Shown here: piece after piece, positions 62,907 through 64,000 of the stretch
Layout of the letters: every line of letters begins with the position of its first letter
Numbering within the stretch: position 1 is the first letter of the stretch
Assembly: GCA_949318235.1 (NCBI GenBank)
Contig: OX439128.1
Location: forward strand, 57,683,009-57,747,008
From: Ecdyonurus torrentis
Taxonomy: Eukaryota; Arthropoda; Insecta; Ephemeroptera; Heptageniidae
Direction of reading: 5' to 3'
DNA length: 64,000 bases
Program-made: the position numbers and the translations under genes
The notes under the pieces: generated by a model
Database searches by the model: none
Seen by the model: only the letters and a program-made list of their open reading frames with translations
Told to the model about the DNA's origin: nothing

Positions 62907-64000
62907 ATGAAACAAAGTTTCTATTTCAAGAACCAAATGTTATTGAATGATAAAAATCATACTTTTTACACGATTAAAACTAGTTTTGATGATTTCTCAA
63001 AAACTAAGAATGCAACAGACTTACTATTTATTTTAAAACATAGCTTTTTCAATTCTCTACAAAAAAGATGTCTTGAACTTTTTTGCTCCGACGCATACTT
63101 TTTGGGTTATTGACAATTTTAGTTTTCACTCATCATGTAGCCAAACCAAGTCATGAAACAAAGTTTCTATTTCAAGAACCAAATGTTATTGAATGATAAA
63201 AATCATACTTTTTACACGATTAAAACTAGTTTTGATGATTTCTCAAAAACTAAGAATGCTACAGACTTACTATTTAACTCAAAACTAAGCTTTTTCAATT
63301 CTCTACAAAAAAGATGTCTTCAACTTTTTTGCTCCAACGCATACTTTTTGGGTTATTGACAATTTTAGTATTCACTCATCATGTAGCCAAACCAAGTCAT
63401 GAAACAAAGTTTCTATTTCAAGAACCAAATGTTATTGAATGATAAAAATCATACTTTTTACACGATTAAAACTAGTTTTGATGATTTCTCAAAAACTAAG
63501 AATGCAACAGACTTACTATTTATTTCAAAACATAGCTTTTTTAATTCTCTACAAAAAAGATGTCTTGAACTTTTTTGCTCCGACGCATACTTTTTGGGTT
63601 ATTGACAATTTTAGTTTTCACTCATCATGTAGCCAAACCAAGTCATGAAACAAAGTTTTTATTTCAAGAACCAAATGTTATTGAATGATAAAAATCATAC
63701 TTTTTACACGATTAAAATTAGTTTTGATGATTTCTCAAAAACTAAGAATGCTACAGACTTACTATTTAACTCAAAACTAAGCTTTTTCAATTCTCTACAA
63801 AAAAGATGTCTTCAACTTTTTTGCTCCAACGCATACTTTTTGGGTTATTGACAATTTTAGTATTCACTCATCATGTAGCCAAGCCAAGTCATGAAACAAA
63901 GTTTCTATTTCAAGAACCAAATGTTATTGAATGATAAAAATCATACTTTTTACACGAATAAAACTAGTTTTGATGATTTCTCAGAAACTAAAAATGCTAC
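62907..64000 (+). repeat. Last pentamer, cut by window end
   Basis: A B C B' D in normal order. D starts at 63891 and is cut at 64000 in CTAAAAATGCTAC. The array therefore continues beyond the right edge. Confidence 0.9.

Larger units (their letters stand above)
34701..64000 (+). repeat. Satellite array, right subfamily (246-bp monomer, about 119 copies)
   Basis: Head-to-tail array of the same 246-bp unit on the same strand. 118 steps from 34877 to 63891 total 29,014 bp, that is 118 x 246 minus 14, explained by four 244-bp and six 245-bp copies. It differs from the left array mainly in mid-monomer, where most copies read ACTTACTATTTA then a short variable part and CATAGC or CTAAGC. A consensus class A copy has 69 G+C in 246 bp (28%) and three CpGs. 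The dominant HOR is the pentamer A-B-C-B'-D (1,230 bp). No gene or transposon interrupts it. Confidence 0.97.

Noticed and set aside
290..64000. TTGACA in TATTGACAATTTT as a bacterial -35 box
   Set aside because: No -10 element at 16-18 bp, no downstream gene, and it recurs in most monomers of what is clearly a eukaryotic-type satellite.
1..64000. GGGTTA in TTTTTGGGTTATT as a telomeric repeat
   Set aside because: A single hexamer per 246-bp monomer, never in tandem. Not telomeric DNA.
1..64000. CRISPR array or other repeat-spacer system
   Set aside because: The whole 246-bp unit is repeated with no unique spacers and no cas genes. The differences are class-specific point variants.
1..64000. 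Transposon, LTR or rDNA/tRNA content
   Set aside because: Every stretch I read, apart from the N run, aligns with the monomer consensus. There are no terminal repeats, target-site duplications, reverse transcriptase/transposase ORFs or RNA gene signatures.

Overview
The window is satellite DNA from end to end: one tandem array of a 246-bp, AT-rich (about 72% A+T) monomer, all copies head to tail in the same orientation, interrupted only by a run of exactly 200 N at 34501-34700. I found no convincing gene, RNA gene, transposon, CRISPR array or unique sequence. A long, higher-order-organised satellite of this kind points to a eukaryotic nuclear chromosome, probably (peri)centromeric or other constitutive heterochromatin, in a scaffolded assembly. 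I do not recognise the satellite family and cannot name the species.

Monomers are cut in two registers here. Left of the gap each copy starts at the ATG of GAATG. Right of the gap it starts at the ATG of TCATGAAAC, 40 bp upstream. Letter names are my own labels for recurring sequence variants. Left classes are P, P2, Q, R, R2, R2', R*, R3, S, T, U, V, V', W, X, Y and Z (Q' and Q'' are Q variants, Z' a Z variant). Right classes are A, A', A'', B, B', B'', C, C2, D, D', E, F, G, H, I and J.

Left array (1-34500): 139 monomer steps from 122 to 34338. They sum to 139 x 246 + 22 bp, explained exactly by 24 copies of the 247-bp class Q and two 245-bp copies. The classes form long irregular higher-order repeats (HORs), each starting with P. 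The fullest is a 13-mer of 3,200 bp seen at 3076 and again at 15139. From about 21.5 kb on, simpler 7- and 8-mer blocks rich in near-identical R2' copies take over.

Right array (34701-64000): 118 monomer steps from 34877 to 63891, equal to 118 x 246 - 14 bp, explained exactly by four 244-bp and six 245-bp copies. This is a distinct subfamily that differs mainly in a block of about 30 bp in mid-monomer. Its core HOR is a pentamer A-B-C-B'-D of 1,230 bp. Around it are segmental duplications (1,968, 1,722 and 981 bp) and recombinant monomers.

The two subfamilies meet only across the N gap, and the 200 N do not keep the 246-bp register (113 bp plus a multiple of 246 would). The gap length is therefore a placeholder, and the join itself rests on scaffolding. 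The biology visible here is satellite evolution by unequal exchange and conversion: nested HORs, traceable crossover monomers, class-specific loss of a conserved 12-bp palindrome, and CpG transitions in one subfamily. Short ORFs of 68-69 codons recur because 246 is divisible by 3; I do not regard them as genes.
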